Below the pieces are notes generated by a model. It saw nothing but the letters and a program-made list of their open reading frames with translations, searched no databases and was not told where the DNA came from. This document shows, piece after piece, positions 34,218-42,281 of a stretch of DNA of 64,000 bases. This stretch comes from a virus. The translations under genes were made by a program, and so were the position numbers. The stretch is taken from IMG/VR virus record IMGVR_UViG_3300028114_000957, positions 1 to 64,000 of that record, one strand, 5' to 3'. Each line of letters opens with the position of its first letter. The stretch's first letter is position 1.

Positions 34218-34933
34218 AACTTAGTATATGGTTTTTTATTTCTTATGATATTAACAATTTTTAAAATTTTTTCCATATTAACTTTGTGGTCATTAATTGG
34301 GTTACTTTCATTATAAATGTAATTAATTTCAGACATAAATTTATAATGCTCAATACCACTCATTTCGGCCATCGGGTACATGAATGATAAATCCCCAGCA
34401 ACGCTCCAATACTCCCCATCATGATTTTTCAAATCATCTTGATTTATTTTTCTCCATAAAAAAACTTTCCAAGTCCTAAGGTGTGTTAACGTAAACGTCT
34501 CATTTCTAATATTATCAAAACTTGTATATGGTTGAGCAAATCCCATTCTACCATCGTGGTATTTAAAAGAACCATTTGCCAGCCAAATGTCACCACTATT
34601 ATAATGATTCACTATTCTTTCAAAAACTTTGCTATCGGGTAACCAATCATCACCATCTACCTCAATACAAATATCATCATCTTCTACCCCATAGTTTCCT
34701 CTTATTACTTGGTCATAATTACCCGGCTGGTACATTTTGTTTTTGTTTTCAATTAAAATGAATCTATTATCCTCTTTTATAAAATTTTTTATTTTATTAA
34801 CGGTTTGGTCAGTCGACATGTCATCGGTAATAAAACATCTAAAATCTTTATGTGTTTGTGTCATTATGGTTGCCAAACATTTTTCAATATAATCTTGACA
34901 GTTATATGTTGTTGTTAAAATAACTAAACTCAT
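34214..34933 (-). CDS. GT2 glycosyltransferase
   Basis: 239 residues, compact GT-A domain. SLVILTTTYNCQDYIEKCL opens the fold, DDMSTDQTVNKI follows, and IEVDGDDWLPD carries the DxD metal site. The C-terminal His-containing segment (YWSVAGDLSFMYPMAE) is typical for the acceptor region. No membrane helices. It lies 0-1 nt after the bifunctional glycosyltransferase and overlaps the GT11 gene by 4 nt, so all three are likely cotranslated. Confidence 0.8.
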   Translation of the reverse strand: MSLVILTTTYNCQDYIEKCLATIMTQTHKDFRCFITDDMSTDQTVNKIKNFIKEDNRFILIENKNKMYQPGNYDQVIRGNYGVEDDDICIEVDGDDWLPDSKVFERIVNHYNSGDIWLANGSFKYHDGRMGFAQPYTSFDNIRNETFTLTHLRTWKVFLWRKINQDDLKNHDGEYWSVAGDLSFMYPMAEMSGIEHYKFMSEINYIYNESNPINDHKVNMEKILKIVNIIRNKKPYTKL

Positions 34934-36571
34934 TTAATTTAAAATTTTAATATATAATTCTTTTATTTTTTTACTTACTTCCAATGAATCAAATTTTTCA
35001 ATATCACTTGGAGGTTCGTGTAATTTTTTATCTACAATATATCCACTACTTTCAACATTGTAAATCCATCCAGGTTTTCCACACATCCAACCTTCAATGG
35101 TTGTTCTTCCAAGAAGTATTCCTGCAGTTTCTGAACAGTTTTTAACAAACGTTTCAACTCTACTTGTTGCATTGGAATGTTTTACGTGTTGATTAGTTAA
35201 CAAGTCATCAAGGTAGTTTGATTTATTTTCTCCCACCAACCATAATTCTTTTCCCACTTCTTTAGAATATGAAACCAAATCTCTAATTGCGTTTTCTCTT
35301 AAGTAATCAATTGTTCCAACAAATAAAATGTAGTTTTCATCTTTTGTATTATTGGTATTAAATCTTTTTGAATCAATTGGATTATAAACAACTTCAGTAT
35401 TACTTGTATCAATATTAAATTTTTCTATAATATGTTCTTGAATTTCAGGTCTTATGCAAACATATTTTTTAATTGATTCGTGTAATATCGGATTTTCTAA
35501 CTCAATAACTTCTGAATGTATTGTTGATATTTTATTAATATTTGGATACATCTGACAAATTTGATTTGATACAGGTGTATGTTGAGTATGTATAATATCA
35601 AAATTAACATCAGATATTTTATACATTACATTTGGTTGTGTTGGTTTAAACCCTTCTGGTGTGTTAAACCCCCATTTACCATCACCCAACTTATATCCGG
35701 GCGATTGTTGAAAAGGTAAAACTTTAATTCCTTGTTGTTTTGCCAATTGTGATAGAGGTCCATTAATATCAGACACAACCGTAACATCACAATTTAATTT
35801 TTTTAACCCTCTTGCCAATTCATAAACATACATTTCTGAACCTGTAAAAGTTTTGAAAAACAAACATGACAACATAACTTTCAATGGTGATTCTAAAGTT
35901 AAATTTCTTTTAATTTTTAATGGTAAAACATCTTTAAATTTTTCTGCAAATTCTTCTCTATTTTTTTCCCATTGTTCATTTGTCATCCCGATTGATTTAT
36001 GTGTAATTCTTACATCATACATAACACCAATTTTAACTCCTTCCAAATGGTTTCTAAATGAAAAGTCCACATCATAAAAATGAAATCCTTTTACGTCTTC
36101 GTTGAAATTCTTTTTGATATTTTTTTTATTTATTGCAAGAAAAAGACCATCAACAAGTAAAACGTTGTCTAATTGATTTCCAAGACTTGTAGAATATTTA
36201 GATTCCCATTTTTTTCCATCGTGTTCGTGATTGACAATTCCTTTTAATTTTGAAAAGTCTTCCCACCATTTGCCTGATGATGGAAGTGAAGTTGACCCTG
36301 CAACACCAAGAATGCCATAATCAGAATTTCTTTTAAAATAATTTAATATTTTGGAACCCCAATTTTTGCTATCAAAATATATATCATCGTGACATAGAAC
36401 AATAATGTCATTTTCAGATTTCTCTATCAATTTGTTGTAAACCTGACTTAGTGAAAATTCACCATTGTTTTCAACAGGTAATATTTCAATTTTAGAAACT
36501 CCTGATGTTTTTTTTAACATGGACACAAAATTGTCGTCCACTTTTCTTGTTGAAAATCCTACTGTTAACAT
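34934..36571 (-). CDS. Two-domain glycosyltransferase (GT2-like plus GT4-like)
   Basis: 545 residues from the preferred start at 36571 (MLTVGFSTRK). The frame is open to an ATG at 36640, but those 23 residues are basic and overlap a small upstream gene. Residues 1-220 form a GT2-like domain (ENDIIVLCHDDIYFDS, with a DDI metal site). The rest is GT4-like: MLSCLFFKTFTGSEMYVYELARGL, IHTQHTPVSNQ, and a donor site with a shortened E-x7-E (ETAGILLGRTTIEG). Such fusions build two consecutive linkages. Substrates are unknown. Confidence 0.75.
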   Translation of the reverse strand: MLTVGFSTRKVDDNFVSMLKKTSGVSKIEILPVENNGEFSLSQVYNKLIEKSENDIIVLCHDDIYFDSKNWGSKILNYFKRNSDYGILGVAGSTSLPSSGKWWEDFSKLKGIVNHEHDGKKWESKYSTSLGNQLDNVLLVDGLFLAINKKNIKKNFNEDVKGFHFYDVDFSFRNHLEGVKIGVMYDVRITHKSIGMTNEQWEKNREEFAEKFKDVLPLKIKRNLTLESPLKVMLSCLFFKTFTGSEMYVYELARGLKKLNCDVTVVSDINGPLSQLAKQQGIKVLPFQQSPGYKLGDGKWGFNTPEGFKPTQPNVMYKISDVNFDIIHTQHTPVSNQICQMYPNINKISTIHSEVIELENPILHESIKKYVCIRPEIQEHIIEKFNIDTSNTEVVYNPIDSKRFNTNNTKDENYILFVGTIDYLRENAIRDLVSYSKEVGKELWLVGENKSNYLDDLLTNQHVKHSNATSRVETFVKNCSETAGILLGRTTIEGWMCGKPGWIYNVESSGYIVDKKLHEPPSDIEKFDSLEVSKKIKELYIKILN

Positions 36572-36717
36572 TCTAAATTTAATTTTTTCAATTCTTCTAC
36601 TAAAAGGTTTAGTTTTTCTTTCATGTGAATATTCCACCACCCATCATTTTTTTTTGACATCACTAATTCGATTTTAGTTTTATATATTTCTTCACACAGT
36701 TTTTTTTTATCTTTCAT
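36565..36717 (-). CDS. Small unannotated-size protein between dUTPase and the glycosyltransferase
   Basis: 50 residues (MKDKKKLCEEIYKTKIEL start). The ATG lies in a 4-nt ATGA overlap with the dUTPase stop, and the stop overlaps the next ATG as ATGTTAA. These junctions are the same as those of accepted gene pairs here, so this is probably real. It is charged and helical, with a WW pair in the middle (DGWWNIH). The function is unknown. Confidence 0.6.
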   Translation of the reverse strand: MKDKKKLCEEIYKTKIELVMSKKNDGWWNIHMKEKLNLLVEELKKLNLEC

Positions 36718-37313
36718 AGACCAGTACTTCCAAATCCATTATCGTTTCTGTCTTTGTCATCCATACTTTTTGTTTGAATTAAAGAAACCCATTTACCATT
36801 TACCACAGGACAAAGAACGGCTTGTGCGATTTTCTGACCTTTTACTATTTTTACTTTTTCTGTTGTTGTATTAAAAATAATAACTTTAACTTCACCTAAA
36901 TAACCACTATCAACGGTTCCTGGTGAATTTAAAACGAATAGTCCTTGGTTTAATGCCAAACCACTTTTTGACCTAACTTGGATTTCATATCCGTCAGGAA
37001 TATTGAATTTTAGACCGGTTGGTACTAATGACCTTGAGTTTGGAAAAACCCAAACATCTTCCGACGCTCTTAAATCAAAACCTGAATCACTTTTGTAAGC
37101 ATATTCAGGATTAACATTTTCACTTTCATTAATAAATTTTAATTCAACTGAACTTGTAAATTGACTTTCAAAATGTTGGTTTAAGTCATTCATATCAACA
37201 CCCATAGACTTTAACATCGCTTCAGGGTTTGACATATCCACATCACCAAACTGTGTTTGAAGGTCTTTAAGTGCCTTCACGCTACTTTTAATATCTTTTA
37301 TTTTATCAAACAT
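36714..37313 (-). CDS. dut: dUTPase with N-terminal extension
   Basis: 199 residues. Hydrolyses dUTP to dUMP and PPi, keeping uracil out of phage DNA. All five trimeric dUTPase motifs are present: SDSGFDLRA (I), RSKSGLALNQG (II), GTVDSGYLGEVKV (III), KGQKIAQAVLCP (IV) and RNDNGFGSTGL (V). About 55 extra N-terminal residues form a charged helical segment (VDMSNPEAMLKSMGVDMNDL) not normally found in the enzyme. It overlaps the exonuclease gene by 1 nt. Confidence 0.92.
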   Translation of the reverse strand: MFDKIKDIKSSVKALKDLQTQFGDVDMSNPEAMLKSMGVDMNDLNQHFESQFTSSVELKFINESENVNPEYAYKSDSGFDLRASEDVWVFPNSRSLVPTGLKFNIPDGYEIQVRSKSGLALNQGLFVLNSPGTVDSGYLGEVKVIIFNTTTEKVKIVKGQKIAQAVLCPVVNGKWVSLIQTKSMDDKDRNDNGFGSTGL

Positions 37314-38041
37314 TATTTTAATGATTTTAATTTTTTTATTGTTGAAATTAATACATCAACATCTTTTTCACAATATTTTGCAATTTCATCTAATCTGTTA
37401 GACTCCCAATAAGCCGAATGAACCATTCCTCCATTGATTTCGCCATCTTTAGGTGTTGGTATATCTAAACAAGAGCACATTAAATCTAAAGAACCAATTG
37501 AGGTGTACGCTCCGTATTGCCATATTTCTTTAGTGTCAATGGCTTTAACTTCCCAAGGTTTAGTATCGTAAGACGGTAGTATTTTAGATGGCATAATACC
37601 ATTTACAATCATACGTTTAGCTAACATCGGTATGTCAAAGTTTTTAAGGTTGTGACCACAAAGATAAAAATCCAATTTATGACAACGGTCCAAAAGATTT
37701 CTCACTTCCAAAAGAAGTTTTTCTTCATCATCGTTTTTAAATGTTTGTTTTTTAACCTCACCATTTTCTAAAACAAATGCCATTGACACACAAACAATTT
37801 TTGCAAACTCAGGCACTAACGCGGTACGTAATGAATAGACATCATTCATTTTTTGCATTTCATCTTCTAACCCGTTTGTTTCAACATCATCTTCAGGGAA
37901 TCTTTTTAAAAACCAATCAAAGTATTTAACAAATTGTTCCGCAATAGTTGGGTTTGTTTTTTGACAAGTAGACCAGTCTTTACAGATACCTACAGTTTCG
38001 ATATCTAAAAATAAAATTTTTGTTATAGGAATATTAATCAT
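37313..38041 (-). CDS. 3'-5' exonuclease, PolB-exonuclease-like (DEDD fold)
   Basis: 242 residues. RNase H-like DEDD exonuclease, similar to stand-alone predicted 3'-5' exonucleases related to the PolB proofreading domain. Exo I is LFLDIETVG (Asp/Glu at the strand end), Exo II is CGHNLKNFDIPML, and Exo III is AKYCEKDVDVLI with Tyr and Asp. It has no polymerase domain. It may clean DNA ends in replication or repair, and it adjoins dUTPase in the same unit. Its start is 6 nt downstream of the 80-residue gene. Confidence 0.82.
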   Translation of the reverse strand: MINIPITKILFLDIETVGICKDWSTCQKTNPTIAEQFVKYFDWFLKRFPEDDVETNGLEDEMQKMNDVYSLRTALVPEFAKIVCVSMAFVLENGEVKKQTFKNDDEEKLLLEVRNLLDRCHKLDFYLCGHNLKNFDIPMLAKRMIVNGIMPSKILPSYDTKPWEVKAIDTKEIWQYGAYTSIGSLDLMCSCLDIPTPKDGEINGGMVHSAYWESNRLDEIAKYCEKDVDVLISTIKKLKSLK

Positions 38042-38047
38042 TTTTAT

Positions 38048-38290
38048 TTAATTATTTGATGTTATTTTACCACCAAAAGGAAATCCAGCAAACCCTTCTA
38101 AATCCATAATTGACTCTAAAAGTGAAATACAATAGGTTTCGTCTTTTGAATTAAATTGATGTGATTTAAACTTATATGATGAGTCATCAGTGATAATATA
38201 AAACAACATAAAATTTTCGTTTGTTGACGGATGATTGATATAGTTATCGTATACTTCTTGTGGTGTTAATTGTTGTGTTAATGTGTTCAT
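38048..38290 (-). CDS. Hypothetical protein
   Basis: 80 residues, not recognised. Mixed alpha/beta composition, with ENFMLFYIITDDSSYKF and a Gly-rich end (GFAGFPFGGKI). It is separated from its neighbours by 3 and 6 nt and is therefore part of the same unit. No motif suggests a function. Confidence 0.5.
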   Translation of the reverse strand: MNTLTQQLTPQEVYDNYINHPSTNENFMLFYIITDDSSYKFKSHQFNSKDETYCISLLESIMDLEGFAGFPFGGKITSNN

Positions 38291-38293
38291 ATT

Positions 38294-39511
38294 TTATTTA
38301 ATTAGGGATTTATATAGGTCTGCTCTATTTTTTGTGACAATATTAAGGTCGTACGTGTCTTTAACAGTTTCATACAATTTTTGACCTAAGTCATATGCGA
38401 AGTTAGGGTTATCAATTAACTTTTTCATATATTTTGCCCAATCACTATGATTTCTTGATTCATCTACTAAAAGTGCATTTCCATCTGTAAATTGACCATT
38501 TTTTAATGAATGTTTTAAATCAATTGTATAAGGACCTATATTTGATGCAATAATCGCTTTTTTATAGAATCCAGCTTCAATTACTTTTAATTGTGATTTT
38601 ACTCTGTTAAAAATATGATTTTTAATAGGGGATAAAGATACATCAAAAAGTCTATAATTTGATGCGTAAGATGTTACAGGTTTGGTCCAAACACGATTGT
38701 AAAATGGTTCTTGTTCTAAGGTGTACTCAACGTCTTCAAACTTTTTTAAATACTCTAAATGTTGTGGTGAAACCATTTTGTAGTTATCTGTAAAAATTTC
38801 TTCATAACGAGCCCAAACAGTTTCTTCAGGTTTAATTGGTCTTTGTTTTTGTTCTCCTGTTTGTTTGTTAATTTCAGTTACAGTTCCTCTAGTATCAAAA
38901 CCACATAAATGTAAAGAATATTTATCTTTTGAGTCTTTAAGTTTATTTACAACACCATCTAATAACTTTAAATCGTGTAAGTGTGAAGAACCCCCTAACC
39001 AACCAAAACGAAGTTTTTCTGATGGTTTTGTTTCGTAATTAAACTGAGGTTCTTTTGGGTTAATCGCATTTGGTAAAACGTGAACATTTTTATTTATTTT
39101 AGAAATTTCTGAAGCAAATAAAGATGTAGTTGTTGTTATATGTGATGCAACTTTTAAATTTGCAACTATCTTTTGGTTTAATTTATTTTGCACAATTAAC
39201 TGATGGATAGGATGTTCTTTTGTTGGTAACCAATAATCATCTAAATCCATTATTGTAATAATACCAATAGAGTTTAATTTTTGAATTAAATCAACCGCCA
39301 TATCAAAATCTTGACCTATAGACCTATGAAAATGTACAATGTCATATTGTTTCCAATAGTTATAGTCATTGATTTTGGGGTCGTAGTCAATATCTACGTG
39401 AAACTCATCTGAGTGATTATTTTGAAGACAAACGTGGGGGTCTACTGAACGGAATTTTCCAACTCCGGTCCGGTCGCTAGGGGTGACTAAAACCTTAATT
39501 TTTTTTGACAT
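38294..39511 (-). CDS. GT4-like glycosyltransferase
   Basis: 405 residues. GT-B fold: N-terminal KVLVTPSDRTGVGKFRSV is the acceptor-side Rossmann loop, YDIVHFHRSI and TIMDLDDYWLPTK follow, and a C-terminal Rossmann part begins LRFGWLGGSSHLHDL. The donor-site region near IEAGFYKKAIIASNIGPY replaces the canonical E-x7-E. Donor and acceptor are unknown. Its start overlaps the homing endonuclease gene by 17 nt. Confidence 0.72.
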   Translation of the reverse strand: MSKKIKVLVTPSDRTGVGKFRSVDPHVCLQNNHSDEFHVDIDYDPKINDYNYWKQYDIVHFHRSIGQDFDMAVDLIQKLNSIGIITIMDLDDYWLPTKEHPIHQLIVQNKLNQKIVANLKVASHITTTTSLFASEISKINKNVHVLPNAINPKEPQFNYETKPSEKLRFGWLGGSSHLHDLKLLDGVVNKLKDSKDKYSLHLCGFDTRGTVTEINKQTGEQKQRPIKPEETVWARYEEIFTDNYKMVSPQHLEYLKKFEDVEYTLEQEPFYNRVWTKPVTSYASNYRLFDVSLSPIKNHIFNRVKSQLKVIEAGFYKKAIIASNIGPYTIDLKHSLKNGQFTDGNALLVDESRNHSDWAKYMKKLIDNPNFAYDLGQKLYETVKDTYDLNIVTKNRADLYKSLIK

Positions 39512-40352
39512 ATTTTTTTATAATTTTATTTATTAATTTTGGGTTTTTGTTGTATTCCGTTTCCCAAATCACTTCTAAATTATAACCATTACTTTTTATT
39601 AAATCAATTTTCTTTTTGTCATAATTCCATATTTCTTCTGCGGACATTTTTTTTAATTCATGATAATAATCAAAATTATACTTATTAGGGTTACAATGCC
39701 AATAGTCGCCATTATATTCTATAATTAAATTTAATTCAGGAATAAAAATATCACAAATATATGGCCTTAAAACTTTACTATGTTTTGTATTAGTAAATTG
39801 TTTTTTTATTTTTTCAAATATTTCTATTTCACTTTTTGACCTACTATTAAAATTTATAGGATTAATTTCTATTCTTTTTAGTAATATTTCTTTTAATTTT
39901 TCTCTGTTTTCTAATTTTGCCATAGAATTGTTTTTCCCCATTCCCTTACCCTTTCTACTTTTAGAAATTTCTTTTTTTGTTTTTTTTGTGTGTTTCTTTC
40001 CATAAAACGGGTTACCTGTTCCGATTTGGGATTCAAGTGAACATTTTTTACATTCTATATTTTTTTCAATTTTATTGAAATGATTTCTACATGCGATTGT
40101 TTTATTTTTTGACTTAGTTAAAATAGTTTTCTTACAACTAGGACAAACTCTTTCAACAATATAAAACTCATCTTTTTTAATAATATTTAAACTATTACAC
40201 CTATCTCGTTTTCTTGTTACATTGTGTTTTTTTAATATTTTTAAAATTGTTGGTTTAGAAACCCCAAACTCTGATGACAACACCAATGAGCTTTTTCCAC
40301 TAATATATTCTTGTAAAACTTTTTTTTCGTCTAAATTTATTTTATTTCCCAT
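39495..40352 (-). CDS. Free-standing homing endonuclease, NUMOD3 plus Vsr-like nuclease
   Basis: 285 residues. Domains in order: a helix-turn-helix (SSEFGVSKPTILKILKKHNV, about 24-43), a Cys cluster with VCPSCKKT and ECKKCSL, a NUMOD3-like DNA-binding stretch (GNPFYGKKHTKKTKKEIS), and a Vsr/EDxHD-like nuclease. The nuclease shows an Asp in ICDIFIP, then LIIEYNGDYWHCN, then a Lys helix and LEVIWETEYN. Such proteins nick or cut DNA to spread their gene. It is inserted between a terminator and a glycosyltransferase gene, with which it overlaps by 17 nt. Confidence 0.82.
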   Translation of the reverse strand: MGNKINLDEKKVLQEYISGKSSLVLSSEFGVSKPTILKILKKHNVTRKRDRCNSLNIIKKDEFYIVERVCPSCKKTILTKSKNKTIACRNHFNKIEKNIECKKCSLESQIGTGNPFYGKKHTKKTKKEISKSRKGKGMGKNNSMAKLENREKLKEILLKRIEINPINFNSRSKSEIEIFEKIKKQFTNTKHSKVLRPYICDIFIPELNLIIEYNGDYWHCNPNKYNFDYYHELKKMSAEEIWNYDKKKIDLIKSNGYNLEVIWETEYNKNPKLINKIIKKYVKKN

Positions 40353-40391
40353 GCTTTTGTTTTCTTGAATGTTTTATTTCACTTTAATAAT

Positions 40392-40399
40392 CATAAATA
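40392..40399 (-). promoter_or_regulatory. TATTTATG promoter-like motif (minus strand)
   Basis: One mismatch to the recurrent motif, 39 nt before the homing endonuclease ATG and just after the terminator at 40431 in transcription order. Confidence 0.3.
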
Positions 40400-40430
40400 G
40401 TCCTGTTCTATCAAATGGTAAATTATTACA

Positions 40431-40460
40431 ATAAAAAATCCACCCTTTTGAGGTGGATTT
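40431..40460 (-). terminator. Rho-independent terminator (minus strand)
   Basis: Reading on the minus strand: stem AAATCCACC / GGTGGATTT with a 7-nt loop, followed by TTTTTAT. It ends the unit that starts at 42999, so the sugar island needs its own promoter. Confidence 0.85.
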
Positions 40461-40479
40461 AATTATTAATCTTTTTAAA

Positions 40480-41121
40480 TTATTTAAGTTTTTGAATTTT
40501 GGTAACTCTACCCATAAAAATATGTTTACCAACTTTAAATTGTATTACTTCATTTGCGTTTTCAGTTGACTCACTTAAAATACCCGCCTCTTGTAATTCT
40601 TCTCTAATAACATCTCTAACCGTATCTCTAATAACATCTCTAATCATTGTTTTCATTTCATTCATATTGAATGAAGTATTTGTTGTTTGTTGTTGTTGTT
40701 TTTGTTGTGTTTTAGGTTGTGATGTTACATTATCTTGTACCATATTTGGTTTATCCATTTTCATAAGTCTTTGGGCACCTTCTATGATATCATTTGAAAT
40801 TGTGGTACTGCCCATTGAGTTTGGTTGAACAATTGGTTGTTCAATCATTAATTTTTTAATTTCATCGGGTAGTTTTGAATTCAAAATTTTTGTTTGTTCA
40901 ATTGGTTTAGTTGGGTCAAAATTTGACCTTGGTTGTGATTGTGGTTGTTCAGACAAAAACTCTTGTGGTAAATTATAAGTTGCTTGAGGTGTTTCAAAAC
41001 TTTCAAGCATCGGTGTTGTATTAATATGTTGTGGTAAATCACCTCTTTTGATTGAGCTTTGTCTATCCATAATTTTTTTGGATACTGCCAATCTTTGCAT
41101 TAAATCTTCAGCTGCTGACAT
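40480..41121 (-). CDS. Virion-type hypothetical protein with Gln/Pro-rich middle
   Basis: 213 residues, not recognised. A helical N-terminus is followed by a long disordered Gln/Pro/Thr-rich region (about 40-145, with QKQQQQTTN). Next come a helical repeat (MIRDVIRDTVRDVIREELQEAG) and a C-terminal strand-rich KVGKHIFMGRVTKIQKLK. The helix looks like a short coiled coil for oligomerisation. Located at the end of a unit of small structural-type proteins; a virion role is inferred. Confidence 0.5.
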   Translation of the reverse strand: MSAAEDLMQRLAVSKKIMDRQSSIKRGDLPQHINTTPMLESFETPQATYNLPQEFLSEQPQSQPRSNFDPTKPIEQTKILNSKLPDEIKKLMIEQPIVQPNSMGSTTISNDIIEGAQRLMKMDKPNMVQDNVTSQPKTQQKQQQQTTNTSFNMNEMKTMIRDVIRDTVRDVIREELQEAGILSESTENANEVIQFKVGKHIFMGRVTKIQKLK

Positions 41122-41137
41122 AATATTTTAATTTTTT

Positions 41138-41527
41138 TTATTCGTTATCAAATTTAGCGTTAACTAAAACTCTAATCATTGATTTATCCCCTGTTGGGTT
41201 GTAGTTAGGTCTTACTGTATCAAACTTATCAAAGGTTGGTTTATATGTAAAGATTTTATCAACTCTAAATAACCTCCATCCTGGTAAGAAATTACCATCG
41301 TTTTTCGCACTATAGGATGAACCTTCTCTTTCCCACGCTCTTAATACCATATTGTCTCTTTTTGAAAACCCAAGACAAACGGGTTCTATAACTCTATATC
41401 CCTTACCTCCATTGTCTTTACCGTCGTAATAAATTGATACTACGTTTCTTTTTTTAATAGAATCCGTCATATCAGAAATTGCCGCAATCTCTGTAATCAA
41501 TTGACTAAGATTATTGACTAGTTTCAT
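41138..41527 (-). CDS. WYL-like domain protein
   Basis: 129 residues. After a short leader (MKLVNNLSQLITE-IAAI, ending in ITE) the rest follows the WYL pattern: KRNVVSIYYDG, then GYRVIEPVCLGFSKRDNMVLRAW, then FLPGWRLFRVDKIF. WYL domains bind ligands or nucleic acids and regulate transcription or defence in bacteria. A virus version without a DNA-binding domain is unusual. It overlaps the 97-residue gene by 4 nt. The role is unknown. Confidence 0.55.
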   Translation of the reverse strand: MKLVNNLSQLITEIAAISDMTDSIKKRNVVSIYYDGKDNGGKGYRVIEPVCLGFSKRDNMVLRAWEREGSSYSAKNDGNFLPGWRLFRVDKIFTYKPTFDKFDTVRPNYNPTGDKSMIRVLVNAKFDNE

Positions 41528-41817
41528 GTTACTGTGTAGTAAGGATTTTGTGGTGAAAATTTATTAACTTTTAAATCATCTTTTCTTTCAAATCTGTCGG
41601 TAATTGTTCCTGCGTTTTGATTATATATATCTAAATCACCACCAGTACCTCTTCCTTTACCATCACCATCAGCCAACGCTGCAGGATTTACAGATGAATA
41701 CGGGTTAACTTCTTTAAAGTCGTTTCTTGCAAACATCTTTTTTCTTTGTTCTTCTGCAATTTTAGACAATGTATTGTCTGGTTGCGAAAAATCTAATTTA
41801 TCTGATTGAACTGCCAT
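41524..41817 (-). CDS. Small Gly/Asp-rich hypothetical protein
   Basis: 97 residues, not recognised. Mostly disordered-looking with GDGKGRGTGGDLDIYN and no hydrophobic core; it ends PQNPYYTVT. The overlaps with both neighbours (4 nt and 1 nt) support a real coupled gene. A small virion or assembly component is a guess from context. Confidence 0.45.
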   Translation of the reverse strand: MAVQSDKLDFSQPDNTLSKIAEEQRKKMFARNDFKEVNPYSSVNPAALADGDGKGRGTGGDLDIYNQNAGTITDRFERKDDLKVNKFSPQNPYYTVT

Positions 41818-42281
41818 TATAATATTTTTTTAATTAAATAGTTTATTTTTTCAACTTCTTCTTTTATTGAGGTGTCAAATTTGTTTATTCCTTTTTCGTG
41901 TCTTTTGTTAGGTGAAATATTAACTCCATTTTTTTCGTGAGTATCTAAAAATTGATTTTGCATTCCTGTATCACTTTTTATTTTTTTTCCACCCTCAACA
42001 TTATTTCTCCAAGTATTTAAAACCTCATCACACCAATTTTTCATTCTATCACCCCCGTTTAAAATGAATGGTGCATCTTCTTTATTTCCATTAAAGTTAT
42101 CAAACCAACTTTTAATTCTTTTTATTTGTTGGTATGTTGCAACTTTTGAATCTCTTAATTCTTTATTTCTTTTATACCCTTCAGTGTTTTCATTACCATT
42201 AGAAGAACTAAAACATTGTTCTAAATGTTTCAATAATGTGTCGGGTATAACGGCTTTTCTATCGTATAATGAACTATTCAT
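41817..42281 (-). CDS. Hypothetical protein
   Basis: 154 residues, not recognised. N-terminal helical half with ALTERNATING charged and aromatic positions (KRIKSWFDNFNGNKED, WCDEVLNTWRNNVEGG) and a Lys/Glu-rich tail. The ATG overlaps the upstream stop by 8 nt. The pattern of a Trp-rich helical segment followed by a charged tail is similar to small phage head-gene products near scaffold genes, but no family match is claimed. Confidence 0.45.
   Translation of the reverse strand: MNSSLYDRKAVIPDTLLKHLEQCFSSSNGNENTEGYKRNKELRDSKVATYQQIKRIKSWFDNFNGNKEDAPFILNGGDRMKNWCDEVLNTWRNNVEGGKKIKSDTGMQNQFLDTHEKNGVNISPNKRHEKGINKFDTSIKEEVEKINYLIKKIL

Noticed and set aside
36572-36640. Upstream start of the two-domain glycosyltransferase (23 extra residues)
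   Set aside because: It would overlap the small gene at 36565-36717, and the extra residues are basic and not part of the GT2 fold.
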